A stretch of 64,000 nucleotides of DNA from Lachnospiraceae bacterium. Its GTDB lineage: Bacteria; Bacillota; Clostridia; Lachnospirales; Lachnospiraceae. The position numbers and the translations under genes are program-made. The notes under the pieces are model-generated. The model searched no databases, was not told the origin of the DNA, and was given only the letters and a program-made list of their open reading frames with translations. Of the stretch, positions 38,090 through 44,497 are shown one piece after another (the stretch's first letter is position 1; each line of letters starts with the position of its first letter). The stretch is from NCBI GenBank assembly GCA_015057115.1, contig SVEZ01000005.1, positions 62,001-126,000 of the forward strand. The letters are read 5' to 3'.

Positions 38090-38632
38090 TTAGTAATTCT
38101 GTGCCTGAACCTCAAAGTAACTTTGAGGATGGTTGCACACTGGGCATACTTCCGGTGCATCAGTTCCCACAACAACATGACCGCAGTTACGGCATTCCCA
38201 AACCTTTACTTCACTCTTTTTAAATACTTCCTGAGCCTCTACATTATGCAGCAATGCGCGATAACGCTCTTCATGGTGCTTCTCAATGGCTCCAACTCCA
38301 CGGAATTTCTCAGCCAGCTCCGGAAAGCCTTCCGCTTCTGCAGTTTTGGCAAACTCATCATACATATCCGTCCACTCATAATTCTCGCCATCTGCTGCTG
38401 CCTCAAGATTCTCAGCCGTGCTGCCAATTCCGTTTAACTCCTTAAACCACAGTTTAGCATGCTCTTTTTCATTATCCGCAGTGTGTAAAAACAAAGCCGC
38501 AATTTGCTCGTATCCTTCCTTTTTTGCTTTTGACGCAAAATAGGTGTACTTATTTCTTGCCTGAGACTCACCGGCAAAAGCAGCCAGTAAATTCTTCTCT
38601 GTTTGTGTTCCCTTGTACTTGTTTTCGCTCAT
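38090..38632 (-). CDS. rbr: Rubrerythrin
   Basis: 180 residues: a four-helix di-iron domain (ExxxR-type motifs [14 protein letters not shown] and [20 protein letters not shown]) and a C-terminal rubredoxin domain ([12 protein letters not shown]...[13 protein letters not shown]). Rubrerythrin reduces hydrogen peroxide in anaerobes, taking electrons through the rubredoxin centre. It is 24 bp after the superoxide reductase gene, so the product of one is the substrate of the other. Confidence 0.97.
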   Translation of the reverse strand: MSENKYKGTQTEKNLLAAFAGESQARNKYTYFASKAKKEGYEQIAALFLHTADNEKEHAKLWFKELNGIGSTAENLEAAADGENYEWTDMYDEFAKTAEAEGFPELAEKFRGVGAIEKHHEERYRALLHNVEAQEVFKKSEVKVWECRNCGHVVVGTDAPEVCPVCNHPQSYFEVQAQNY

Positions 38633-38656
38633 TTTTAAACCTCTCTTACTTTAATC

Positions 38657-39031
38657 TTACGCCTTCCAAAGGCTATGCAGGTTACAGTATGCGTATACTT
38701 CCTCCACTGCATCCCCTTCACAGATGGCAAAACAAGCCTTCGGCGCATCGCCCGGATTCAAGAGTTTTCTCTGGTTTCCGGTCCTAGTGCGGATTGCAAT
38801 CCACTGAATATAGTGCTCCGGCTGCATCGGATGCTCCACTTCGCCAACTGTTACGGTTACAATGTTATCCTTTACTTCGTAAACCGGTACATGCTTCTCA
38901 GCCGCACCGTCAGCGGTTCCCGGAATAATTTCCTTCATAGCTTCTCCACAGCACATGATTGGCACACCTGTCTTATTCACGATTGCCACAATCTGCCCGC
39001 AATGTGCACAACGATAAAACTTCATCTCCAT
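38657..39031 (-). CDS. dfx: Desulfoferrodoxin (superoxide reductase)
   Basis: 124 residues. The N-terminal desulforedoxin centre (FYRCAHCGQI...MCCGE) and the C-terminal catalytic iron centre (EKHVPVYE, HPMQPEHYIQWI, and CNLHSLW) are both present, so this is a 2Fe class enzyme. It reduces superoxide to peroxide without making oxygen. First gene of the operon with rubrerythrin; AAGGAGGG precedes the start. Confidence 0.96.
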   Translation of the reverse strand: MEMKFYRCAHCGQIVAIVNKTGVPIMCCGEAMKEIIPGTADGAAEKHVPVYEVKDNIVTVTVGEVEHPMQPEHYIQWIAIRTRTGNQRKLLNPGDAPKACFAICEGDAVEEVYAYCNLHSLWKA

Positions 39032-39097
39032 TTGAAAACCCTCCTTGTCTTAATTATCAAATTTTAACTATAGCGTAGCAAACACGCTCGTACCCAT

Positions 39098-39125
39098 ATC
39101 ATAGCAGTTTTATAATAGTTGTCAA
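39098..39125 (-). promoter_or_regulatory. Promoter of the dfx-rbr operon
   Basis: TTGACA (39125-39120), 16-base spacer, TATGAT (39103-39098) on the minus strand, about 70 bases before dfx. I do not see a convincing PerR box. Confidence 0.65.
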
Positions 39126-39194
39126 TACTCTTTCAAAAATCTTCTTGATTCATCAGAAATTTTTTCACGTTCGCTGGATTCATTTTTTATTTTA

Positions 39195-39342
39195 TTAGCC
39201 CCAACAGTACCTCTTGCCGCCAGGCTATCTTTTTCGGCACAATTTGTTAGCCCGCGTTTCACTTCCCACCGCTAGGCTAATCTTCTCAGCAAAATCTGAT
39301 AGCCTGTGTCTCACTTCTTATCACTGGGCTACCTCTCGCACA
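39195..39342. repeat. 52-bp imperfect tandem repeat with internal hairpins
   Basis: GGCTA occurs at 39223, 39275 and 39327, exactly 52 bp apart. Units 39223-39274 and 39275-39326 align along their whole length, with partial units on both sides (39195-39222 and 39327-39342). Each unit contains GGCTA...TAGCC, able to form a hairpin with a loop of about 20 nt. The array lies in the noncoding region between dfx and the next minus-strand gene. Confidence 0.8.
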
Positions 39343-39351
39343 TTTAAAAGA

Positions 39352-39370
39352 GCGTGTGAAAATCACACGC
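39352..39370 (-). terminator. Terminator of the small secreted-protein gene
   Basis: GCGTGTGA (39352-39359) and TCACACGC (39363-39370) with a 3-nt loop, preceded by CTTTTAAATG-type A/T-rich flanks on the minus strand. Confidence 0.8.
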
Positions 39371-39379
39371 CCTTTGGAG

Positions 39380-39646
39380 TTACTTCCCATAACATTTTTT
39401 GCACTTTCGAAGTCCCATTTCCTTTGCTTCGCTAAGTCTTACTTTATAATATGTTCCGTTACCACATTTTCGCTTGTGATAGCATGAACCGGTTTCGGTA
39501 ATGTAGACCGTCTTAGCTTTTGCCTGTACCTCAGGTTGAACAACGCTCACGCTGCTTTGTACCGGATTTGCAACCATTACAGGACTACAAAATCCGAGTG
39601 TAAGACTCAGCAAAGCTACAACAACTTTTACTTTAATTTTTTTCAT
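39380..39646 (-). CDS. Small secreted Cys-rich protein
   Basis: 88 residues from MKKIKVKV at 39646. A signal peptide (about 1-27) is followed by a short linker and the C-terminal segment VYITETGSCYHKRKCGNGTYYKV...KEMGLRKCKKC. That pattern (YxT-x-TG-x-x-YH-x3-C ... GL-x-x-C-x-x-C) recurs at the ends of secreted and membrane proteins in Bacillota and looks metal- or disulfide-binding. Function unknown. Confidence 0.7.
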   Translation of the reverse strand: MKKIKVKVVVALLSLTLGFCSPVMVANPVQSSVSVVQPEVQAKAKTVYITETGSCYHKRKCGNGTYYKVRLSEAKEMGLRKCKKCYGK

Positions 39647-39758
39647 TCTGATCAACACCTCCCACTATAAAACCTGCTTTGTCCTACCCCTTTGACTTTC
39701 ATTATTGCATTTATTTGTGACTAATGTTAGGATAATAAAGAAAAAGTGTATAGATATC

Positions 39759-41102
39759 CTATTCATTACTTCTTACATCAAAGGCAAGCGTTGTATCCAA
39801 ATCAATTTCTCCATCCTTAAAAGTGTATGGAATGTCTACCTTTGCCTTACTTCCGCTTGTATATCTAATTTGAACATAATCCTTTAATACTACATATTTC
39901 CCTCCATTTGTCATGCCTAATGCTGTCAGCTCAAATTTATTCGGAGCTATGAATTCCAATTTGCATGCTGTATTGTTTACGAAGAATGTCAAATAATAAC
40001 CATTTAACTGATTACGCACCTTATCCGTCACTTTCTTTCCAGCCTTCTTATGTCCTTCAACATATTTTTTATAGCCTTCAGGATCGACCTTCTTGGCAAT
40101 CTGTGTCTCAGACTTACACTTAATAATGTCATCCGTCGAAATTTTTAGGTCAGATGAATCCGATATTCCATATAATTCCAAAGTAATGTTCTTAGTTGAT
40201 TGAAATTCTAATTCAGGTATTTCAAAGGTAGTAAGAACCAACTTGGATTCACCAATATTTACTTCTTTTATATAATCACCATAATAATAATTTTTTGTTT
40301 TCGTTCCTACCGAAACATGTTCAGAATCATAGGTGTTTGTTCCTTCAAAGGATATTTTACATGATTTACTGCTAATTTTTAGATTTTCGTCTTCTGTAAA
40401 CGCCTCATAAAATACATATAAAAGTTTTTTTGATGCATCATTCTTGGCTTCATATGACTCATCATAATATAGTCCCTTTAGTCTTACATGATCTGTTTCA
40501 AAAACACCGCTTTCTGACTGTTCTTTGTTATCATCTGCTGAGTTTTCATTAATCTTAAACGGATATTCGTTTTTTGAGTTTCCATCGAGCGTTTTTCCAT
40601 CTTCTTTATATAAAAGAACCTCAAATGTTCCCTCCAAATCCTTCAGTTGTTCCAAAGAATCCAATGCTTCATTATCTGAGTCTCCCTGTTTTCGGATATT
40701 ATAATTATATATTCCGCTTTTACCCGGCATAGGTCCTTCATTTCCAGTTTTCAAAACTGAGTTTACAGCCTCATCACCAATATAAATATTCCTGAGATTT
40801 ATAATAAATTTCCGATCACTTTTATTTGTTATTTTCACAGATATGTTTTTCTCTAATTGTTCTCCCGTACTCCAATTAACCTTTTCCTGATAAAATGAAA
40901 GCAACTCCACCTTAACCAAATCCTCATCAATAAGAACCTTCGGTTCTTCAAATTCTATCCTATCTTCTTCTCCTTGTGCATTGTCTGCGTTGTTTGCTTT
41001 TTGGGAATCACTCTTATTTGTTTTTGTTGTCCCTCCACATCCCGTAAATACCGTGGCAACCATTGCTGTTGCCATAATTAAGACCAAAATTTTTTTCTTC
41101 AT
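39759..41102 (-). CDS. Lipoprotein with three beta-rich domains
   Basis: 447 residues. The lipobox is VFTGC (Cys near 22), followed by an acidic, Asn/Ser-rich linker. Two immunoglobulin-like domains (about 55-185 and 205-320) resemble DUF5067/DUF5105-type extracytoplasmic domains, and the C-terminal region (about 350-447, ending YTFKDGEIDLDTTLAFDVR) resembles a lipocalin-like fold. Function unknown; it is downstream of another lipoprotein gene and may share its promoter. Confidence 0.75.
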   Translation of the reverse strand: MKKKILVLIMATAMVATVFTGCGGTTKTNKSDSQKANNADNAQGEEDRIEFEEPKVLIDEDLVKVELLSFYQEKVNWSTGEQLEKNISVKITNKSDRKFIINLRNIYIGDEAVNSVLKTGNEGPMPGKSGIYNYNIRKQGDSDNEALDSLEQLKDLEGTFEVLLYKEDGKTLDGNSKNEYPFKINENSADDNKEQSESGVFETDHVRLKGLYYDESYEAKNDASKKLLYVFYEAFTEDENLKISSKSCKISFEGTNTYDSEHVSVGTKTKNYYYGDYIKEVNIGESKLVLTTFEIPELEFQSTKNITLELYGISDSSDLKISTDDIIKCKSETQIAKKVDPEGYKKYVEGHKKAGKKVTDKVRNQLNGYYLTFFVNNTACKLEFIAPNKFELTALGMTNGGKYVVLKDYVQIRYTSGSKAKVDIPYTFKDGEIDLDTTLAFDVRSNE

Positions 41103-41190
41103 CTTTGTTTTCTTCCTCCTTCATTAGTAACCCACCACACTAGCTCCATATAATGCCTGACTTTGGCTAAACTCTTCATATTCAAGCTGT

Positions 41191-41661
41191 TCAATCAAAA
41201 AACAAAACCACTAACTGATTTCGTTCCTCCGACAAATGAACTCCTACACCACAAATGCTATGCTTATCTTTTTGTATGAGCGCCATGCTCCCCTTTGCAG
41301 CATTAACTTCATATCCTTTCATTCTCCTAAAAATCATCAGATATTCTTGAAACTGCTCTTGTGCTTTTTCTTCATCCGGTGAAAGAATGTAACTATATGT
41401 GTTATTTCCCTCTGTAGAAAAATGGGTATAATACGCAACCCCCATCACGCTAGAATCTGGCGTAGGTATTGTTTCGTTTTCCTCATAATATTCCCAGCTT
41501 GATTCCTCCGATGTATTATTTTCACTTTCGCTTTCCTCAGTAGATTGCCCCACCTCACTTTTTACTTTAATATCATTGGATTCTGAAATGCTCTGACCCG
41601 AACCGCACGCCATAAGACAGGTTGAAAGCAGTAATATTGGTAGTATATATTTTTTCGCCGT
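41191..41661 (-). CDS. Small lipoprotein; apparent ACG start
   Basis: The best ribosome-binding site, GGGGAGG (41673-41667), points with five bases of spacing at ACG (41661-41659). Read as methionine it gives MAKKYILPILLLSTCLMAC, an ideal lipoprotein signal with lipobox LMAC. The only standard start upstream is a TTG at 41679 that lies before the binding site itself and has none of its own. From ACG the product is 156 residues; the mature part begins with a Ser/Glu-rich linker and has no recognised domain. Confidence 0.6.
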   Translation of the reverse strand, partial: TAKKYILPILLLSTCLMACGSGQSISESNDIKVKSEVGQSTEESESENNTSEESSWEYYEENETIPTPDSSVMGVAYYTHFSTEGNNTYSYILSPDEEKAQEQFQEYLMIFRRMKGYEVNAAKGSMALIQKDKHSICGVGVHLSEERNQLVVLFFD

Positions 41662-41697
41662 GAAAACCTCCCCTTTCAAATATTATTATATTTAGTC

Positions 41698-41763
41698 ATC
41701 TTTGGGATAATCATAGCACGCAAAAATGCTAAAGTCAATGTATATTTACCTATCTTTGGGATA
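41698..41763. promoter_or_regulatory. Divergent control region with two copies of ATCTTTGGGATA
   Basis: ATCTTTGGGATA occurs at 41698-41709 and 41752-41763 in the same orientation. A minus-strand promoter lies between them: TTGACT (41738-41733), 17-base spacer, TATGAT (41715-41710). One copy covers its start site and the other lies 13 bp upstream of the -35, next to the XRE gene. They are candidate operators for that regulator. Confidence 0.6.
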
Positions 41764-41790
41764 TTCTAAAAAGGACATCAATATAGACTT

Positions 41791-42045
41791 ATGAAGATTT
41801 ACAAATATAAAAACGGACGATGCAATATCTCCGGATTAAAAATTAGGCAATTGCGGGAAAAATCGAATATGTCACAAGAAGAACTATCTGCCGCTCTACA
41901 GCTCATAGGATTGGATATTACACAAAAAGCAATCAGCAGAATTGAAACCGGAGAGCGTGTCGTTCCTGATTTTGAATTACTTTACTTTTCTAAAATATGG
42001 AATATACCGATACAATATTTTTTTCAAATCGATGTAAAAGATTAG
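41791..42045 (+). CDS. XRE-family regulator
   Basis: 84 residues: helix-turn-helix at about 15-75 (GLKIRQLREKSNMSQEELSAALQLIGLDITQKAISRIETGERVVPDFELL). It is divergent from the lipoprotein gene at 41191 and next to the repeated ATCTTTGGGATA sites, so local autoregulation is likely. No clear Shine-Dalgarno is seen at normal spacing (AAAAAGG is 15 bases away). Confidence 0.82.
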   Translation: MKIYKYKNGRCNISGLKIRQLREKSNMSQEELSAALQLIGLDITQKAISRIETGERVVPDFELLYFSKIWNIPIQYFFQIDVKD

Positions 42046-42080
42046 ATGTACAAAAACTGCGATATTTTCTGTGAACTAAA

Positions 42081-42211
42081 AATCCGGGCAAAACCTTGAG
42101 AAACAGGGTCTCGCGAGGCGTCGGTACTTAGACACCATGAAATGGGGTCTTATGTACCGCTACGCCGAGGGCGAAGCGAAAGCGTCCCTGTGACAAGGTT
42201 TTGCCCGGATT
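42081..42211. ncRNA. Unidentified structured RNA-like element
   Basis: Perfect 18-bp outer arms AATCCGGGCAAAACCTTG (42081-42098) and CAAGGTTTTGCCCGGATT (42194-42211) enclose further pairings: ACAGGG/CCCTGT (42103/42186), GGCGT/ACGCC (42117/42162), CGGTAC/GTACCG (42122/42154) and AGACACCA/TGGGGTCT (42130/42143, with one mismatch). A G/A-rich strand (42166-42185, containing GCGAAGCGAAAGCG) is left as a side branch. It lies between the XRE gene and the rpsR terminator. I cannot match it to a known RNA class. A MITE-like repeat is the main alternative. Confidence 0.55.
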
Positions 42212-42228
42212 CTACAAGTCACGAAAAA

Positions 42229-42250
42229 GGGAGCAGCTTTCGCTACTCCC
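42229..42250 (-). terminator. Terminator of the rpsF-ssb-rpsR operon
   Basis: GGGAGCAGC (42229-42237) and GCTACTCCC (42242-42250) pair with one mismatch around TTTC, followed on the minus strand by TTTTTCG. Confidence 0.88.
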
Positions 42251-42261
42251 TTTCAAAAATC

Positions 42262-42522
42262 TTATTCTGCTACGTATGGCATAAGTGCAATGTGTCTTGC
42301 TCTCTTGATAGCCACAGTAAGAGCTCTCTGATGTTTTGCACAGTTTCCTGTGATTCTTCTTGGTAAAATCTTACCTCTTTCAGAGACATATCTCTTTAAT
42401 TTGTTGGTGTCCTTGTAGTCGATTACATTGTCGTTACCACAAAATACACAAACTTTTTTTCTTCTATGCATTCCGCCGCGTCTCTTTGGACCGTCAGCTC
42501 TGTCACCTTTATTGAAAGCCAT
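42262..42522 (-). CDS. rpsR: Ribosomal protein bS18
   Basis: 86 residues. The N-terminal segment has [42 protein letters not shown], the hallmark of bS18, with CxxC and CAKH residues of the zinc-binding form. It binds 16S rRNA together with S6. Last gene of rpsF-ssb-rpsR. Confidence 0.98.
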   Translation of the reverse strand: MAFNKGDRADGPKRRGGMHRRKKVCVFCGNDNVIDYKDTNKLKRYVSERGKILPRRITGNCAKHQRALTVAIKRARHIALMPYVAE

Positions 42523-42588
42523 GATGTTACCTCCTATTATACTTGGCAGTATTTGCTGCCCTCTTACAAACTATTATAATTTGAAGGA

Positions 42589-43050
42589 TTAGTCGAATGG
42601 TAATTCGTCATCTAATCCGTCCGGGATGTTCATGAATCCATCCCCAACCGCTGAACTTGGTGCCGGGCTTGCTGCCTGCTGTGGCGCCGGTGCCGGAGCG
42701 CTCTGCTGATAGCTCATAGCGTTATCGCTGCTTGCCTTGCTCTCTGCAAACTCCTGCTGCTCTACCACGATGTCTGTAGTGTATACTCTCTGTCCATCCT
42801 TCTCGTAGGATCCGGTCTGAATACGACCTTCCACAAGAATCTTGGTTCCTTTGCGGAAATATTTCTCTGCAAATTCACCGGACTTACCAAAAGCCACACA
42901 CTGAATAAAATCTGCGCTCTGCTCACCGTCTCTCTTAAAACGACGATCAACAGCCAAGGTATATCTTGCAACAGCCATTGACTGACTTCCCTGTGAATAA
43001 CGGACCTCAGGGTCTCTAGTCAATCTTCCCATAAGTATTACTTTGTTCAT
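42589..43050 (-). CDS. ssb: Single-stranded DNA-binding protein
   Basis: 153 residues. The OB fold (about 1-105) starts MNKVILMGRLTRDPEVRYSQG. A Pro/Ala/Gln-rich linker and the acidic tip DGLDDELPFD, which recruits partner proteins, follow. It protects ssDNA during replication and repair. Located between rpsF and rpsR as in most Bacillota. Confidence 0.98.
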   Translation of the reverse strand: MNKVILMGRLTRDPEVRYSQGSQSMAVARYTLAVDRRFKRDGEQSADFIQCVAFGKSGEFAEKYFRKGTKILVEGRIQTGSYEKDGQRVYTTDIVVEQQEFAESKASSDNAMSYQQSAPAPAPQQAASPAPSSAVGDGFMNIPDGLDDELPFD

Positions 43051-43066
43051 ACGATTCCTCTCCTAT

Positions 43067-43357
43067 TTATGCTTCGTCCGCTCTCACGCATAAGTATCTG
43101 ATAACATTCTCTTCGATACGAAGACGATCCTCAAGCTGTGCCGGAGCTGTAGCTTCTGCATCAAACTGGATAAAGTAATAGAATCCTTCGTTCATTTTCT
43201 GGATTTCGTAAGCAAGTTTCTTCTTGCCCCAATCATCAACATTAGTGATTGTTCCTCCAAAACGAGTGATCATTTCCTTTACTTTTTCGAGTTTTTCGCT
43301 TCTAGCTTCATCCTCTAATTTAGCGCTGAGAACGAGTGCTAATTCATATTTGTTCAT
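43067..43357 (-). CDS. rpsF: Ribosomal protein bS6
   Basis: 96 residues with the family N-terminus MNKYELALVLSAKLEDEAR and the motifs DDWGKKKLAYEIQKMNEGFYYFIQF and RIEENVIRYLCVR. First gene of the operon. AGGAGG precedes the start by a usual distance. Confidence 0.98.
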   Translation of the reverse strand: MNKYELALVLSAKLEDEARSEKLEKVKEMITRFGGTITNVDDWGKKKLAYEIQKMNEGFYYFIQFDAEATAPAQLEDRLRIEENVIRYLCVRADEA

Positions 43358-43423
43358 GCGAATTGTACCTCCTTTTGGTCTCTGGCTCCTGAACTTTAAA
43401 TCAGGAACAAGGAAAAAAATAAT

Positions 43424-43467
43424 ATATCACGAATTGATATTTTACCATACTTACTCATTACTTTCAA
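43424..43467 (-). promoter_or_regulatory. rpsF operon promoter with downstream palindrome
   Basis: TTGAAA (43467-43462), 17-base spacer, TAAAAT (43444-43439) on the minus strand, partly inside the 3' end of the DUF951 gene. ATATCA-CGAAT-TGATAT (43424-43440) is an inverted repeat at the predicted start site. A small hairpin (TCCTGA...TCAGGA, 43387-43406) lies in the leader; I do not see the CCG bulge expected of an S6:S18 binding motif. Confidence 0.6.
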
Positions 43468-43636
43468 GTATTTTTTTAATATTTTTTTCCACTTTTACAC
43501 GGGGCAGCATAACCATATGGCCACAGCCGTCGCACTTTAACCGAAAATCGGCACCCACCCGCAAAACTTCCCAGGTATTGCTTCCGCAGGGATGTTTCTT
43601 CTTCATAAGCAGATGATTTCCAACCTGAATATCCAC
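43451..43636 (-). CDS. DUF951 family protein
   Basis: 61 residues matching the DUF951 pattern: VGNHLLMKKKHPCGSNTWEVLRVGADFRLKCDGCGHMVMLPRVKVEK. The three cysteines (HPCG, CDGC) suggest metal binding. Function unknown; the family is common in Bacillota near rpsF and small GTPase genes. It begins two bases after the sirtuin gene stop. Confidence 0.9.
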   Translation of the reverse strand: MDIQVGNHLLMKKKHPCGSNTWEVLRVGADFRLKCDGCGHMVMLPRVKVEKNIKKILESNE

Positions 43637-43637
43637 G

Positions 43638-44381
43638 CTATTCCTCCATTGCCTCTACCGCAAGCTTCATCACCGATGCAATATCATCCTGTATCAGAAG
43701 ATCTGCGGAATTGTCCGCGCTGGTAGCACTCTTGTTAATAAGCACCAGATTCTTTCCGCGGAAATAATACAAAAGTCCTGCTGCCGGATAAACCACCAGG
43801 GACGTACCACCTACAATCAGTGTATCCGCCGCAGAAATGGCATTAATGGCATTGTTAATCACATTTTGATCCAAACCTTCCTCATATAATACCACATCCG
43901 GTCGTACTTTTCCTCCGCAGGCGTCACAAATCGGTTCCCCTTCCGCCTCAAGGACATAGGAAGCATCGAACTTCTTATAACAGTTCTGGCAGTAATTCCG
44001 ATGTACGGAACCATGAAGCTCATATACAACCTTCGAGCCTGCCATCTGATGAAGTCCGTCAATGTTCTGGGTTACCACAGCCTTTAATTTCCCCATTTCC
44101 TCTAACTTCGCCAGAGCATAATGGCAATCATTGGGCTTTGCATCCGGGTAAATCAAATTCTTCTTGTAAAAATCATAGAATTCATCCGGGTGCTGAATCA
44201 AAAAACTGTGGGACACCGCCTGTTCCGGTGAAATGTTCCGGTTCAGCTTCTTACTGAATATTCCGGTAGAGCTTCGAAAATCCGGAATATTACTGGCGGT
44301 ACTGACCCCTGCGCCGCCGAAAAATACGATGTTCTCACTTTCATTCAAAATCTCTGTTAATTTCAAAATTCTGTTTTCCAT
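43638..44381 (-). CDS. NAD-dependent protein deacetylase (sirtuin)
   Basis: 247 residues. Sirtuin signatures: GGAGVSTASNIPDFRS, TQNIDGLH, catalytic histidine in ELHGS, zinc cysteines CQNC and CDAC, and GTSLVVYPAAGL. The enzyme removes acyl groups from lysines using NAD+. The start overlaps no other gene; DUF951 follows immediately. Confidence 0.95.
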   Translation of the reverse strand: MENRILKLTEILNESENIVFFGGAGVSTASNIPDFRSSTGIFSKKLNRNISPEQAVSHSFLIQHPDEFYDFYKKNLIYPDAKPNDCHYALAKLEEMGKLKAVVTQNIDGLHQMAGSKVVYELHGSVHRNYCQNCYKKFDASYVLEAEGEPICDACGGKVRPDVVLYEEGLDQNVINNAINAISAADTLIVGGTSLVVYPAAGLLYYFRGKNLVLINKSATSADNSADLLIQDDIASVMKLAVEAMEE

Positions 44382-44445
44382 ACGATCACCTCATTTTTCC
44401 AAATTGCGCTTCCTCGATTGCTTTTTTTCCTATTGTGATGTATAA

Positions 44446-44473
44446 TTGCTTAGATTGTTTCTACTAGTATAAC
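44446..44473 (+). promoter_or_regulatory. Promoter of the LTA-synthase-like gene
   Basis: TTGCTT (44446-44451), 16-base spacer, TATAAC (44468-44473), 24 bases before the ATG. Confidence 0.55.
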
Positions 44474-44497
44474 ACAAGTTTAGGTAAGAGTATAACT

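Noticed and set aside
42142-42366. 74-residue ORF across the structured element and rpsR terminator
   Set aside because: It overlaps paired segments, the terminator and the antisense strand of rpsR, and has no ribosome-binding site.
43387-43406. S6:S18 autoregulatory leader in front of rpsF
   Set aside because: The small hairpin lacks the CCG bulge that the S6:S18 complex recognises.
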